A stretch of 64,000 nt of DNA from assembly GCA_003260075.1 (NCBI GenBank), contig QLIY01000142.1, forward strand, positions 62,001 through 126,000, written 5' to 3'. The stretch is from Phallusia mammillata (lineage: Eukaryota; Chordata; Ascidiacea; Phlebobranchia; Ascidiidae). Shown piece after piece: positions 25,601 to 40,600 of this stretch. Position numbers and translations under genes: made by a program. The notes under the pieces are model-generated. The model was given only the letters and a program-made list of their open reading frames with translations, did not search any database and had not been told where the DNA came from. Every line of letters begins with the position of its first letter. Position 1 is the first letter of the stretch.

Positions 25601-28600
25601 AAATATGTACACGGAAAAACAAACAAGTTTCATTTCAAACGTTGCACATCAATAGGAAGATATTGTTTACAATTCTCCCCCACAGTAAATCAAACCCGCT
25701 GCCGGGACAGTCCCGCCGAAACACAATAGAAGCTCTTTAACGATTCTCGGCTTCTCGTCATGTGTGTGCGCTCACCTTGTCGGTTTGTCTTCTTCCCTTT
25801 GTTGCGCAACAATGACCGCGCCACTCCCTCCCTCCTTTGTTTCTTTTATGCTCCTGAAAACGCGTGATTGATTGATCCTAAACAGTCCCCAGGCTTCCTG
25901 TGGCATTGCTGGAATTGTGTTTCGTCTTTAGAATTAACGTTTGGTAACAAGCAAAATTTTTATTCCAACCACAGCGTTTTTTTATGCATAAGTTTTCTAA
26001 ATTTTGTCTGGAAGCATTTTTTGCCAAGTTAAGCAATTTGCAATTTGGATTGGTTCGCCGAACCTTTGGGCACTTCGTTACGCATCGTTGCGCTTACGAC
26101 AACTTTAGCCGTGTTCGTAGAAATCATTTAATTGATGCTTTAACCACCAGGGTTTAAATTAAAATCTTGTTAATTTTGTAATACAATAATCGAAACAAAT
26201 TTTGGAAAGAACAACTTAAAGATACTTGTGCAAGACTGTGCATTCCATTTCCGTTGTACAATCCGGTCATGCTACCACTGAGTAATGTGTTGTTTATATG
26301 TCTCATTATGGCTCGTGGTTGGCAGGCATGTGATGCAAAGCATGTAATGTAGGTGTGGTGACGCAAGCTCGCTTATGCAAATCTTAAAAAAATCACAGTT
26401 GCTTGCTAATGCCTTCGCGAAAACACTTCCTTGATTTTTACCACTAGCTCAAATTCTATCCGGTGTAATCGAAACATGATTTTGCATTGTTTTAGAGAGC
26501 AAGACTTTTACACTTTAACATGAAATATATGCAATAAAAATGTATTTAAAAGTTGACTATCAAGGTTGTGAAATTAGTCAATCATTTCTCAAAAACTTCT
26601 TGTTTGTGAAGCAGTTTTGAGCTTACCGTGTACACACCGATAACACTCCAAAGCCAAACATTAAGGTCTTGTGTGCTATAATCGCACACGCCCAATGATT
26701 TTAACGCGCTCAGTTTATAATCCATAATTACAAACACTCGGTGTATCATGTTTACATTGTTACATGCGCACTACATAGAATCGGTCATAAATAAAAGGAA
26801 ACCAAGCCACGAAAAAGTCGTTTCTGTTTACAGAAATGTTTTTAAAAGCGCACCAATTTAACCGGTTGTATTTTGAATACGGGAAAATGAAAGTTTTGCG
26901 TCACTGCATAAACTTTTTCGGGCGAAGTTGTGCTTTAGGCATTGTTGTTTGTGTTGATGTCTATGCAGAAGACCCACTGACTGGCCCGTTGTGGCCAATT
27001 TCCCCTTTGGTACGCAGAAAAGTCAGACGACCCCACAAGCACACATAGGTCCACTTCCTCTTTAATCATTGGCCTTCAAATACCGAAAGCGGATAGTGGT
27101 TTACTGTCTGTAAACAGATATTCCTTTTTACGGCACAATTGGGTATTTTGCTGTCAAAATTACCTGAAAAATTACGTCCGTTTGAGGAAATGATTTACAC
27201 GCAATTTTAAAACCAATTTTTTTCTGAACTTTTAATCCCGAGTGCACGAAACTCCTACACTGTGGCACTCATAAGGCCCAAACAGTCGATGTTTAAATTA
27301 AACGTAAACAATGACAAAAACAACAAGTGTCGTTACCAACACTCGTAATTTAATACCACACTTGTGAAACAGCAATACCAACGACCCTGTTGTTTGATTG
27401 TCGAGTCAAATGCCAATAACTTTACTTACAATGTGTGTTTTGAGGTTCGTATAAATCTCCCTACTTTTTGTACGTGAGTATTTGGATAGCTTGTAAGTGC
27501 CCTGTAAACTTCTGTAAAACGAATTTTAAATGTCAACAAAATATTTGCCACATTTCAGTTTTATTTTAAACGCGAAAAAAGTTCGTGTTGTGTTGACGTG
27601 CTTGTTTGAAAAACCGTTTTGTTACGTAAACAATACGTTCTTTGTTCTCGGGCTGTTCAATAACCTCTTGCTGCTTTGAACAGTCCAATTTAAATTTTCA
27701 AATTTTTATCTTTTCGTGTTGATAATCCGAAATAGGGAGGGTGTGAGGCGCTATTAGACGCCATAAATCCTTGTAAATCATGACTGTTCTGCCCCTAGGC
27801 TGTCCGGCAATGATACGAAGCGGTTTTGATTTATTGTTCTCATGCGGCCTACTCAATAAACATCTGTGGAAATGAAAATACATGATTGTTGTTTTTACAG
27901 CAAATATGGAAAACTGAGCCTAAAACTGAATCTGATGAAAATTTTATAGCTGTTTGTTTTGCATCAGAAAAATTAAGTAGGTTTTATTTCGTGCTATTGC
28001 GTTTAAGGAAAGAAATGTTACATTTCCTGCGTGCAAAAATAAATTACACATTACATAAAATTGTAACATTTTTTCTTTGCCTTGATAAAATACCACTCCC
28101 GCAACATTAATGTGAAATGTCCAAACCCAGACCGCATGTAGGGTAATGGGTTATAGCATGCAAATATTTCGCATATATAATATCAATGTCATTATACATG
28201 TCAAACACAGGCGAAAAAGGTCCAAATTGTTGTGGTTCAAAACCACATCTTCGGCAAAATTTAAACGACTGTCCCATTTTTCCGGTTTGCATTTAATTGC
28301 TCGCGTTTGCGAACGTTGAGCAGAAGGCATTAGGACTTCCGGCTTCTGACTGGTGCAAACCGACTTATGCTATACGCTAATGTGAAATAACAAACAAACC
28401 GCTGACGTTCATGTGGGCAGGCTTCTGTGCACAGACAGGAAGTTTCTTAACGCCTTGGCGGATTTGAAATTAACGCCTGCTCACAGTGTTAAGAAACAAA
28501 CTACGGTGTTTATTTGTTAGCGTGCCTTTTCAAACTGGATTTTAATATATAGCGGTAGTTTTAAATGAAATCTAAACATTGTCGTTGGCACTTAAATATT

Positions 28601-31600
28601 TGTTAAAACCTATGTATGTTTGAATGATGTTTAAAATGATGTTAAATGTCTTTGAAAACAATACCAATGATGAAATCCGCATTAGGAATCACTTTGCGAA
28701 TCCCGTTAACTTTTCGCCCATTTACACCGGATACCAATACTCAGTAATGGCAATTTCGTTTACAACACTCATAAGCCTGAAAGGTCATCAGGAGTTGTGA
28801 CGTCATAAACCTCTGCTTGTTGGGAAAGAGCTGCTGCATTTGCGTGGTTTATTAATAGACTGGCGCTGGGACATCCTTTCTGATGTAATTGCTGTACTGG
28901 CCTGTTGTTTTCCGTGATATTTAGCTCATAAGTCCTATTTGCGCGATTTTAAAGTGGTTTTAAGATTTTAAAGTGGTTTTTTGCGTTTTAAAAATTGGTG
29001 TGGCAAAGAATTTAGCACATATTTTAATTGGTTGAGTGACAATGATAAGTCATTTTGAGACGTCTCATTTAAAATTGTTTTCAGCTAATTTTGTTTCGCA
29101 GCATAATTCAAAAATTCTCATGGACAAAAAATCAAGGGGCCTTCAATTGCTTTCCTATAATACTGTAATATCAGCAGTGGGTTTGTCGTTGTGCGTTGCG
29201 TTATATGACGAAACAAGAGAAGTGGGCGTACGTGACAACATATGAGTTAACCCGTGACGTTACGTACACTCATTGCACTACCGTCCATCGCTGCATGTGA
29301 TTGCCTTCGCTTTTGAGAGCGAGCCAAAAAGTTTGTTGCGCAATTCTCCAAGCACCTCCCAAAACAATGCACAAATATTTTTGTTATTTTCTTTCCTTGA
29401 CAATATGAGTAACAAAACCTTTAAATTAAGGTCCCTTTTTTCTGTGCGGCAAGTTAAACTATGATCCTGTAATAAAAGTCTGGATTTTGTAAAATTCAAT
29501 GGGGGCGTAAAAATGCCTCTATTTTGCGGGTGTGGCGCCGCTGGTATGAAATAAAAAAGAAGACATTTGTGTAAAAAATTAATATGTAGACATTGTGTAA
29601 AAAAAAATAATATGTGTAGGTTTTTTTTAAGGTTTGGTTTGGGTGACCGCTAAGTAGTTTTAAGAGACCGCAAGTGTTTCATTTAAATACCAAAAATATC
29701 CATATTTGCTTAAACGAATTATTTATTAGGCTACTGGCAAATTTTGGGAAACCGCTGGAGAAATTTGGGGCACCGTTTCGGTCCCCCAAAACACCTTAAA
29801 AAAACACTGTGTAGGGGTTATATTTGCCTAATATTTTGACCTTGTTTGAACACGTGATTAAAGCCTACTGTTTATGGTGCTGTATACTTTTCTAAACAAG
29901 ATTTATTTCAATTTAACTTTTAAAAAACATTCAATTGTGTTCAATTCCGATTGTTAGTCTCAGTTCCAAATTTTTGAAATTACCTTTTTTGGATTTTTGA
30001 TGATTACAAGCGCTTAGTAAGATCGTGACTTGGTCTTGAGGGTATTATTGATTAAGGGAATGTTAAAAAATATATTTTTAATCTGTATTGTTTGTCCTTC
30101 CCCTGCCCTAGGGAGTAGGGAGTCACCATATTCAGAGGAAATCTCTTTTGTGTTTGTTACGTATTCGAGAGAGAAAGTTTCATTTGTGACGTCACAACGC
30201 GCAGAGCAGTGAGAGCGAGAAAAAGAGAGAATGGGCTTACTGGTTCACGATCTTAATGGGATAAGCTGCTCTTTGCGGCGAAAAAGCGACACTGCAATTT
30301 GCTTTTAATGCGACTGACACACTTTAATTGCGATCTAAAAGCAGCGGGTCTTTCTAAAACGGAAGTAGCAACGAAATGTTAAACTTCTTTTTCGCTGACT
30401 TGCTTGTGATAAAAATGCGTTATTTCAAAGTTTTTAATGTTGAGTCATGTATGACGCGAATCTGTTTTGGGTTTTGTCAACGTTGCGTCATTGTCGATAT
30501 TTTCCGTTATTGGTTGTTACGCAACGGAGAATAAATAAAAGGTTTGCTTGCCAATTTACGGCACAATCTACTCAGTCCATGATGATTACACAATGGAAAG
30601 AACATGGCCTTTCGCGTTTTCGGTTTTGTTTTAATGTACTGCACAGTAAAAAAAACAACAACTCTAAAGCGTGTTTATATTTAACCTCATTTGTTTTTAC
30701 CAATAGTATTACAAACTTTTAATTGAAATGGAAAATTTTGAAATAAATAAAGAACTTTTAAATTTGGAATTCATTAGGGATGATTTTGTATCTTTCATGG
30801 CGTTAACAGATTCAACGAAACTGATTAAATCTTGTCATAAGTCCATTTCCCCATCGCTTAATATTACTTATGTCTTCCTGTGTGTACATTGTGTATGGAA
30901 CAAACCACACGTTAATATCAACACTGCGCCAGTACCGCCCGTGTGCGTTTCACGCTTCGTGGAGACAGATAAGCTGTTTTTTGAAGCCGCCTTTGCCCTC
31001 AGTAAGCCTTGTTTGCCTAAACAGGTTTATTGCATACCGTAGCCCTAACTTGACGCCGCATGACAAATATATTAGGCTTGATCACCTACTTTTTGTACTT
31101 TCATTTTTACCTTTTTGCCAATTTAGAGAAAACAGCTTGTGTCCGTTGTTTTCATTGAATAAAATTGGATGTCTGTAAAAAATCAATGAATAGTAGCTTC
31201 TATTGTGTAATATTTGTGCTTCGTTAGAAATCCCTTCAAATGAGGGTTATAAAACGCGTTCTTTGGGTTGTAAAATGTTACGTGGTCACGGCCACTCTCT
31301 TTAGTGACGCATAAATGGTTTCACAGGTGGCTTGTAGCTATTTGTGCCGTTACAAAGCCCTTTGGCTTAGAGCGCAAGCGCCGTGATCATCAGCTGTTAT
31401 ACCTCAGTAGTAGTAAGCCATTAATGAGCTTGTCCGTTGTTGCCTCACACAAAATTATGTAACTATTGTGGTTTTAGGTGTAAATGTAACAAAACTTTAC
31501 TGACTCTAGAAATTGTTCGCCCACGCAGGCAACTTGGCCCGAAAATTCGACACGTCTCGTTTGGCATGTAAGAGGTTTTGAAAACAAAAAAGCAATTCTA

Positions 31601-34600
31601 GCTCGCTGAATTTCCCTTGGCAACCCCACCTGCAGCTGTGTGTGATTTTTCTTCTTTTGTTGTCCATTCGATTTGTTTGGGTGTTAAAAGCTATGTAGCC
31701 AGTCAAAATCAAACGAAACTTTATGATTAATTTAACCAATAAAATTTGTAAAATTGGGAAAAAACTTTGCGGAAAAGGTCAGTTAAGCAACGAATATGTA
31801 AATTGTATGTTTCGTGTGAATGTAAAACGAACCGATTTATTTAGAATCACCAAAAATAATTTTCTTTCAATTATCGTTTGCCTCGACCCGTAATTGGCGG
31901 GTGACACGTCATCAATCGATTTGGTCACCGCAAAAGGACATTTAGAGGTCAATACTTGATGTTCATCTAATTGACCGGAAATTAATTCATCAGAAGATTT
32001 CATCAAATCAACAAAAAATCGGCGCACAAATTTTTTTGAACTGCATTTTAAGTTGCGCTTAATACATTTTCTTAATCCGCTAAACAAGCCCTCCCTCTTG
32101 CTAATGCGATAAAACATTAAACCACAAGCGATGTGTGTAAGTCTATAATCCCCCGGCAAAAGGTTACGAACGATATTCCCGGAATTGTTTTCTGCTAATC
32201 CTTGTCGCCAACAGAAGGCTCGCTGTTTGCTCCCACGTCGCTCCTTCCCTTCTCATTTTCTTTTCGTTTCTCTTTTGTGCGCATTGCGCTCTCCAGACAC
32301 TCGCGGGTCTGTGTCACCCCAAGCGGCGAAAATGATCCGGCGTTCAAATTGAAACTAATTGCGTAGATGTAGTAAATTCCGAGGATTAGACACACTTCAA
32401 AGCAAACAAGTGATTTGAAAATCGCCTACTATTGCAGGAAAATAACAATAATAAATTAAAAACATAAACAACTATACTATAGTTAAACAGAAAATGAAAT
32501 CGGTTTCAAGATTGCGGTTTATCAAGTTTAATTTATTGTAGAGCATTGCCTTTATTAGCTGTTTGTAATCGCTTCGGGCGCCCATGTAAACAGCATCATT
32601 ACCGCCTTTACTAAAACCGCAGTCTTTGTTACCTAGCAAAGAACTTTTAACATGTTGGTACGCATAAAACAAACTATACAAGCATCTGGTACTACGCCCT
32701 TTTCCCTCTTTGGCGCAGACCACGGCGGCTGTAACCCGATCCATTTCCCGGTAATTTTGCGAATTCTTGTGGTGTAACAGCGGCCTGTGAATAATTAATG
32801 ATGCCCCAACTGCTTGTCGACCATGCAGATAACGTCCAACTGCTTAACCAGAACCGCGTCGATTTAACAAGCTCGCTGAGTTGAGTTTCAACCGTTAACT
32901 TAAATTTTGTGTCTTTGCCGTAGAATTCGCTCTAAAATTGCAAAAATTTCTTTTCATCTGACATTTTGCAAAGAGCTCATTTGGTTACGTTCATCATTCA
33001 TTACCTTTCGTGTAACACTTACATTAACAGGCAACTGCATGTGAAAACTTAATATGTGCATGTGAAAAGAACACATTGATCTTCAGCGTCACTGTGGTTG
33101 TGTGGTATTTACTTGCCTCTTATCTCTGCAATGTAAATCCACTCGCATATATGATATAATTACGTGGCTTTGTCAAGATTAAGATTACAATTCCCGCATT
33201 TCAAAATGGCACGGGCGGGATGGGATTTTACAAGTGGCGATTTTCATGCCCATCTTGCCCACAAAGTATTGTAAAATAAATTGCACATTGTTAAGTGGAT
33301 TCTTTTGTCCGCATGTTTTAATTTAAAGGCGAACATAACACATCTATTTTGAAAATATATTGTAAAGATTTATTGATGTACAAATTCTGTTGCGTTAAAT
33401 ATGTGTGTCGAGTTCTATTTTAATTTAATAGGAGTGTTCCAAAAACGTGCTGTAAACGTTTTTTGTGGTTTAATAAAGCGACCCAAGACTAATAAATAGT
33501 GACGCGGCAGGGACATCAAATAACCGTTTGAAAGCGGTGGTGTAAGAGAAGTTGGCGTGACTGAAACTTGAGTGAAAATTATCTGTGCTGTCGCTCGAAT
33601 TTCAACAGAGCTATTTGCGTCGCCACTAGATCCTTATTTGTAAGTTGTGTGATTCGCCGTTGTCACTTTGCCTTGCGGTTACAATTTAATTGCTGCCTGC
33701 CACTGAAATGCTACCCGTCAGTTTGTTACTCACGTTTTTTAGTTACCTAATGGATACCAACCTCGATTTTGGTCGGTATTTATTGGAATAGTACTGTCCT
33801 TTTTGACATTAATTACAGCGCTATTCTTGTTACGTTTTTTGAAACCTAACAAACAACATTTTAGAATCACTTGCGTAAGTTTAGGACATTACTTTGTGCT
33901 ACAGTTTTTTTAATTATTTAATTTTCATTTCCTACCCTTATCCGCCATTACTTATAGTGTAATTAAACATATCTGTATTGGAGAAAATTTTGAATCATTC
34001 TCTTAGTAATATACAAACTGTTTTAGTTTCAACTTGTAAAACAAAATTGGTAGGGTTTTCGATATTCGACTTTTGATATCGTTGAATTATTCAGACGTGC
34101 AGTGGCGACTGTGTGATAAAACCAGGCCGCTCAAACAAATCGGAATTGCTGAATCAACAGACGACAGGTGCTTTACCCGCGTGCATACACACACACGTAA
34201 GCACTGTCGCGCACAATTCCGCACACCCACAGCACCCTCATAAAACGCTTGTGTTGAAATACGAGATACGACCAACTCAGGTACTAAAAGATAACGACAT
34301 TTTATGACACTATTCAAGCAAAGGGGTGTTGATGCTCAAATGTAACAAAATTATGTATTAAAATAAACCACGCAACTGCATAATACCAACAAATAAGTAC
34401 ATTGTTTGTAAGGTTTTTAAAATGTACATATTGAAATTAAACAACACATGGTTTAAGTTGGTGTCTTTTTATTTAATTCAACACTGTGTATCGAATCTTA
34501 GAGTTCCATTGGGGTCATTCGTTAGTTGAGTGTCTTGATATCACAGGCCTCCATTCGTTGTTGTTAAGCGAACGGGCTGCATAATTTATGCACACAGGAC

Positions 34601-37600
34601 GGAAGAGCTGACTAGCTTTGTTAAACCGTGTTTTGATTACAACCGCTTATCGAACCACGGAAATAATTGTTCCTTCTGACAAACGTGATTCGAAATGCGA
34701 TCGCAAAACTGGTACCACCACGTTGCTGTAATAATTATTTCCGCAGCAATTAATTTCAACAATTTCCTTGCCTACAGTTCCTTGCAAACTTTTTTTGCAT
34801 TTGAAAGGTCGGAGATCGACCAAGGCCAATATTTAGCAAGCACCATTGCGCCGACTGTTCAAAGCCCCTCGGGAGAGCGGGCGCTCCTCTGTTGGTTTCT
34901 TTTATGCTCTCACTCTTCTCCTTGCACTCCTCGTAGGGGCGTATTTGTTTTCCCATCGACTTTGAATGGCTTTTGTTTGGTGACAGTGCTTGGGAGATGT
35001 CAAGCCATTGATTCGCTTTAGTGGACTGATAGTCGGTTGTAAAATTGTGAACAGGCGGCGTGTTGTTTAAATGTGGCGAATAAATTATGAGTTTGTTGCA
35101 ATTGTAACTCGCAATTAAAAAAAAATATTTGCATGAAATCATTTTCGTTCTTCAGTACTTATGTGTCTCACAATTGAGAAAATATAATTATACTTTAATT
35201 ATTTGGCACCAACATTTGCGTATTATCTCTTTGTTACCTAATGTCACATTAAGTACTTCAACATTTCGTGTTCTGGGCGATGTTTCACGTTGGGTCTGTT
35301 ATAACTGCTTTGCGCTTTGGCGCCATCGTGTCGTAGAAGTTTTTATGTAATCTCCATTAGGTGGCAGCCCGTTGTTACAGAATATGCTAAACAAATTTGC
35401 AATACAAACAAATAAAAACAAGTAAATCAAAACCAATACTATCAAGTGGTCTCTTTATCAAAATTACGTTAAATGGTAGAAACTTCTATTTTCTTTGTTT
35501 TTGGAAGGTAGCAAACTTGCGTTTTTATTAGATAGCGCTCTGTTCGCAGACCAGACCAACATGACAATTTGTTATGACAAGAACACGTTTGGCGACTTGG
35601 TGGTTTAAGTTAATCCAATAGGGATAGGTTGGGTCATGTTCAATCGCGGTCAAGATTGTAATTTATTTCGAAATTAAGTTAAACATGACCAACGGCGTTT
35701 TAACAGAAAATAAATATAATGGGTTTGACATACAAGCAATATTGCGAGTATTTAATATTGGTACAACTAAAATTTTTGGTTTTATGTTCAGGATGTTGCA
35801 ATAAAATCATTGTTTTTTTTAGACTTTGTAAAACTAATTTAAAATCAGGTTACCTAAAACCAGTCTTCTCTACTATGAGAATCTAAATCATTTACAAACA
35901 AGAGTAGCAAACCCTAAATCGTATGTCAATGTTCGCCTGAAACGTGACAATAACATACGTACAACGCGTGCATTACAATATACATACATAAAAACAAACC
36001 TTAAAACGTAACGCACTCCAAATCTCCAACCAACGTTAAACAGAAGTGGTGGGCAAACGTCGCACAAACAAAACGCTGTAAAAACGCCATAAAACCGCGA
36101 TCCGTGTCTGTCGGTGGTCGTCGCGCGCGTAATAGAAGCTTGCTGACTTGAATTGCCCGCGAGATGATAGCGCAGGTCTCCAGGAACCGTGCACTTAAAC
36201 TTGCTGCTTTTCCACGAATCGCGCCTGGAGTGTCTACGTAAACACCTATGGTCGTCTCTCGACCTCTAGTCGTCCTCATTTGCTGCACAATTGCCTTGTT
36301 TTGTTTTTGTCTGAGGCGTAACGACGCAATGGTGTTTTAGCGTTTAGAATTTTTTTCCGATTACTCGTTGGGTTAATATTAGCATGGGGAATAGCTATTG
36401 CATTACAACACATAACTACAATTTCCAAGTATTTTTGTATTCTGAAATTGTTTGTGGTTTTTATTGGAACTCATGAAAAACGAAAACCGTTAGTTAATGT
36501 GGATGTGCTAATCATTTTCGCAGAAAAAAATGATCTCTAGGTATACGACCACAAATAATTTACGTAACTTTTTTTTACATATACGTATCTAACAGACGAT
36601 TGATGTTTTTGGCAGGATGAAATGCTTGCGGTGTCAGACAAAATAGTGATGCGAACAACCGACCTGGCGTCATGGATCGTTGAACCAAGCGAGTGGAATT
36701 ACGGAAGCCCCTTACTCCTTACCCCGGTAAATATTTTGTATATTCAGTACCCAACCTTAATATAGACAAGTTCTAATTTTAACAGGAGAAAATCCTTATG
36801 ACCATTTTAATGTATTGTTCTATCGAATTAGGTGTTTGGAAATAGTTTTTTAAACTTAGATTTGACCTTCAAGAAACTTGTACTTCAATCTATCTTAAAA
36901 ATAGAATCACCCAGCTCATTGGTTGGTGGGTGAACACTATGATGAAATTTGTTATGTTAAGACGAAATATTTATCTTTTTCAAAGTCTTAAGGACGGATG
37001 ACTTACTGTTTTTTTTTCATAAACTTAAACCTTCAAGATCGATTGTACATGTGCAAGTACCCAGCACTGTGGAATATTATTAGGTTTCATGCTATTGGTT
37101 CAATTACCACGTAAATTTAGGTTGAAATTTATTAATTACAGCATTTTTATGTTTTACTTTAGCCACACAAGAATGGTGGTTTCAACCACCTCTCTGGTGC
37201 TCCCTTGCATCGCTACTCAATGCTCCATTCGTGCGTTAACATGAACGACATCAATGCCGAAAAACGGGCGCTGCTGCTGTCAAGTAAGCGTGTTTGGTGC
37301 TTACTTTAATTGCGGCTTTGTTTCCTGATCTCTAACGATGTGTTTTCCCAGAAAACGGCTACGGGTCACATTCGACCGGGAAACCGCAAAGTGTCAGCGG
37401 GCAAATGAGTGATCAAAACCCCGCCGATCAATCATCGAACTCCGCGTGCTGTGAACCACCCCGGCACAAGGCTGAGGTGGTGATGTTAAGCATGAACGCG
37501 TATTGTCGACACAAGGCATTGATGAAACGGGTTCAACACGTCGATCGGGACTGGTTGGCCCGACCTGGTGCCAAGACCTTCCTGACCGCGCTCGGCGCCG

Positions 37601-40600
37601 TGACGTCAGAGAACCCAAAAGCCCGCGTTGTTTTCTGCCGCGACACGTTCGAATACCCACAACTATTCGAACATGACCTCATATGTGAAGAGCTTGGTAA
37701 GCATTACATTGTGATAGATGATTTGCATTTAGATCAAAATGATAGACCTCAAAATGTTGGCAGACAGTTGTGTTGCATTACAGTGCGTAAAATATTGACC
37801 TCTCACCTAATATCGGTAAACTCAACACACTGAAATCATAACGATTCAGTGCGGTTTGGAAGTAAGTGCGTGCTTGCCATTCCAAGAAGTAGTTGTCGCA
37901 ATTTATGAAAGATTGTTGCTTGCCCTGGAGCTACCAACCCATAGCCGCTGGCGCTTAAAATGACAAGACACGATGCCGTTTATATCCGATGTAAATTCGC
38001 GCCTCGCCAAGTGGGCCGACCTTGACTTACAAGAGTGGTGTGGCATGCAATTACCTTGGCGTAGGCATGTTGTTTTTCCACCTTGTGGCGCCTGTACACA
38101 CTCACAATCACGCAAATCGTAATCCCATTGTCTTTTGCTGACGCGTGAGACGTAAATGCGGGCATCGCTATTTTCGACCTTAATCTACACTTGGATCGGT
38201 CTTTCGGCATTTCACGTTGAGCGTTCGGATTAGCCGACTGAAGGCGCGATTCTGGGCAAAGCTATCGTCAAAGGGAGCCGTTTTTTTGCCCGCGGCTCGT
38301 TGCTTATCACCGCGAAATACCGGGAATCGCCCCGGAAATGATCTTGATAGCTCCGCGGGTAGGTTCTGCAGCTGTATGCGAAATTACCCGCTTGCTCTTG
38401 GGATATCGCATTGCGAAGGTTATTGGTTGGACGTGCGCCCTGTGTGGTTGAAAAACATGATTCAGGCGAGATTAACAAGTACAACCACGATCGGTTGTTA
38501 TTAGTTTGTGGTAATAATGGCCTGGAAAATGTTAAATCAACCCCGTAGCATCATAGTGGTGAAGCACGACAAAAAAATAACAACATGTATTCAGAGAAAT
38601 ATTATTGTGAGCATAAATTTTAAAATATCAGTGAAATTCATATGCGTAGAAGGGTAAAACCCACTTTACCAACATATTTATGCATTTGGTGCGCAAAAAC
38701 ATAAACAAACGAATTATTTTTGATTGGAAAATATCACCTGGATTTGAAATGTCGCCATACCACACTACGCTGAATAACAGCGGAATTGTGCCACGACCCA
38801 CATTTCACTCCTGTTCTGTATATTTTGCCGAAAACAGTTGCCTGTCTGCATTTCTCTACTCGGGCGGTTGCTGTGCCGAAATCCTACGTTGTCTCGACGA
38901 CGTGCGGCCTTGGAGCGTATGTTTAGGTGAAAGTTACCGTTTTCAGCCTCCACACTCACGAATTTTAAACACGATTTCGATTTTACTGGCGCCCGAGGAA
39001 GCGTTTGGGCACCGTTTCCTTTCCCGCGTAACAAGTTGTTGATTATTACGAAATTTGCGATTTCTTTGTGCAAAAATCTTTGACCTTTATTTTGTACAAC
39101 AAATCTTTTGTCGTGTCAAATTTAATAACAATATTAAAACTCCATAATGGTAAAATTACAAACACGTTTGGACCAATGCAGAACCAACTGCCTATAGACG
39201 TATTTGAAAACAAACAAACTAACAGCAAATTTAGTATTGCAGCAGGCAAACCTTTTTTTGCTCAATCTTTGCGACATGACCGTGCGGCTTGATTTGCTTG
39301 TCAGAAACTTGGAGAGACAAAATTACAAATCGCACTACTGTGCATAGTCTGTACCAACTCCGAACACAATCGTGTCAGTTTGACTTTCGACGAAAATTAA
39401 CGCCTGCTTGTCCCATACACTGCTTCGTAGCGACACCCTAACGTGGTGTTCCCCGGGCAATTTCCAGCGAAAGAATGGCCATAAATATCCCCTATTGACT
39501 CGTGTGCGTAACACCAGAGAGCAATGTTTGACATCTGCTTGCAACAGCAATTGTCTTCAGGAAATGCCACCCCGATATAATTCGCCTGCCGCGGCGGGAG
39601 TTTTCGTGTAAGGTTCCCGCGACTTGCGAAAAATTATTTGACAGCACGTCACCAGACCATTGTTACTTTCAAATTAATCGAGCGGTCTCCCTGTCGCAAA
39701 CGATGTACATACCGGTTAAAAGTCTGATACAATTGCACGGATTCACCAAGAGGAAATCTGTCGACGCCTGTTCTTGTGGCAATATTGCTGCATCTTGTTC
39801 TATTATCTCGCTTTTGGCGTCATTAAGTTGGCATATGTTCTCAGATTTCAGATTTGCTGCGAATGCTTTGCAGCAATCGTTTCAAATTTACACTGCACTA
39901 TGAAAATGAAAAAAAACAGGGACGGGATTAGGCATTGACTGATGTAAAATTAATTAGTGATGCGATATAGAATTTTATACAATTTTAAAAAATTTGATTA
40001 TTTCAATTGGTTTTATGAAAATGAGAAATTCCAAGGTCTTTAAAATTTGTGTGGTTTTATCACACCTTTTCTACTATCATAAACACCAAAAATGGCGATT
40101 TTCAGTGTATTTCTGGTTGGTAAAATTCGTTTTTTAAATGCTTATTCTTTGTGCACCAACATCTTTCCCATTTTTGGCTGTCACTGGCAAAATTTGTGCT
40201 CTGAAACGATAAAGAACAAAATATATCGCTTTTTTTGTGTAATGTTGGATTGCCTATTACAAAATTACATTCTTTGTGTTAATTTGTGTTGGTAAAAAAC
40301 GATGTCCAATCGCATATTTTCCATTACAGCTCCGGTCTTCAAAGGACGGCCACGAAAGAAGCCGAAAAAGAACAGTGCCGTCGGTTCCAAGTCGAACAAC
40401 AAGAAAACATCAAATGGAAATCCTCGGGGAAGAAACACTGACAGTCCAGTCGACATGGCAAAGGTAAAAAAATACAAACAGTTGCTTATCCAGTGCGAAT
40501 ACAAATAACAGAACAACTGCATGGGGTATATTTCTGTCTTTTTTTGACAGTGGTTTTTAACATTTCGAGTAAATTGGATAACGTTATGAAATTCCCTCTT

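Noticed and set aside
31779..32159. 126-codon - strand open frame in the long ARID5 intron
   Set aside because: No recognisable motif, ordinary local composition, and of a length expected by chance among six frames over this much sequence.
34756..35142. 128-codon - strand frame overlapping a 108-codon + strand frame
   Set aside because: Both strands are open over the same purine/CpG segment. Neither has a family match or exon-like borders.
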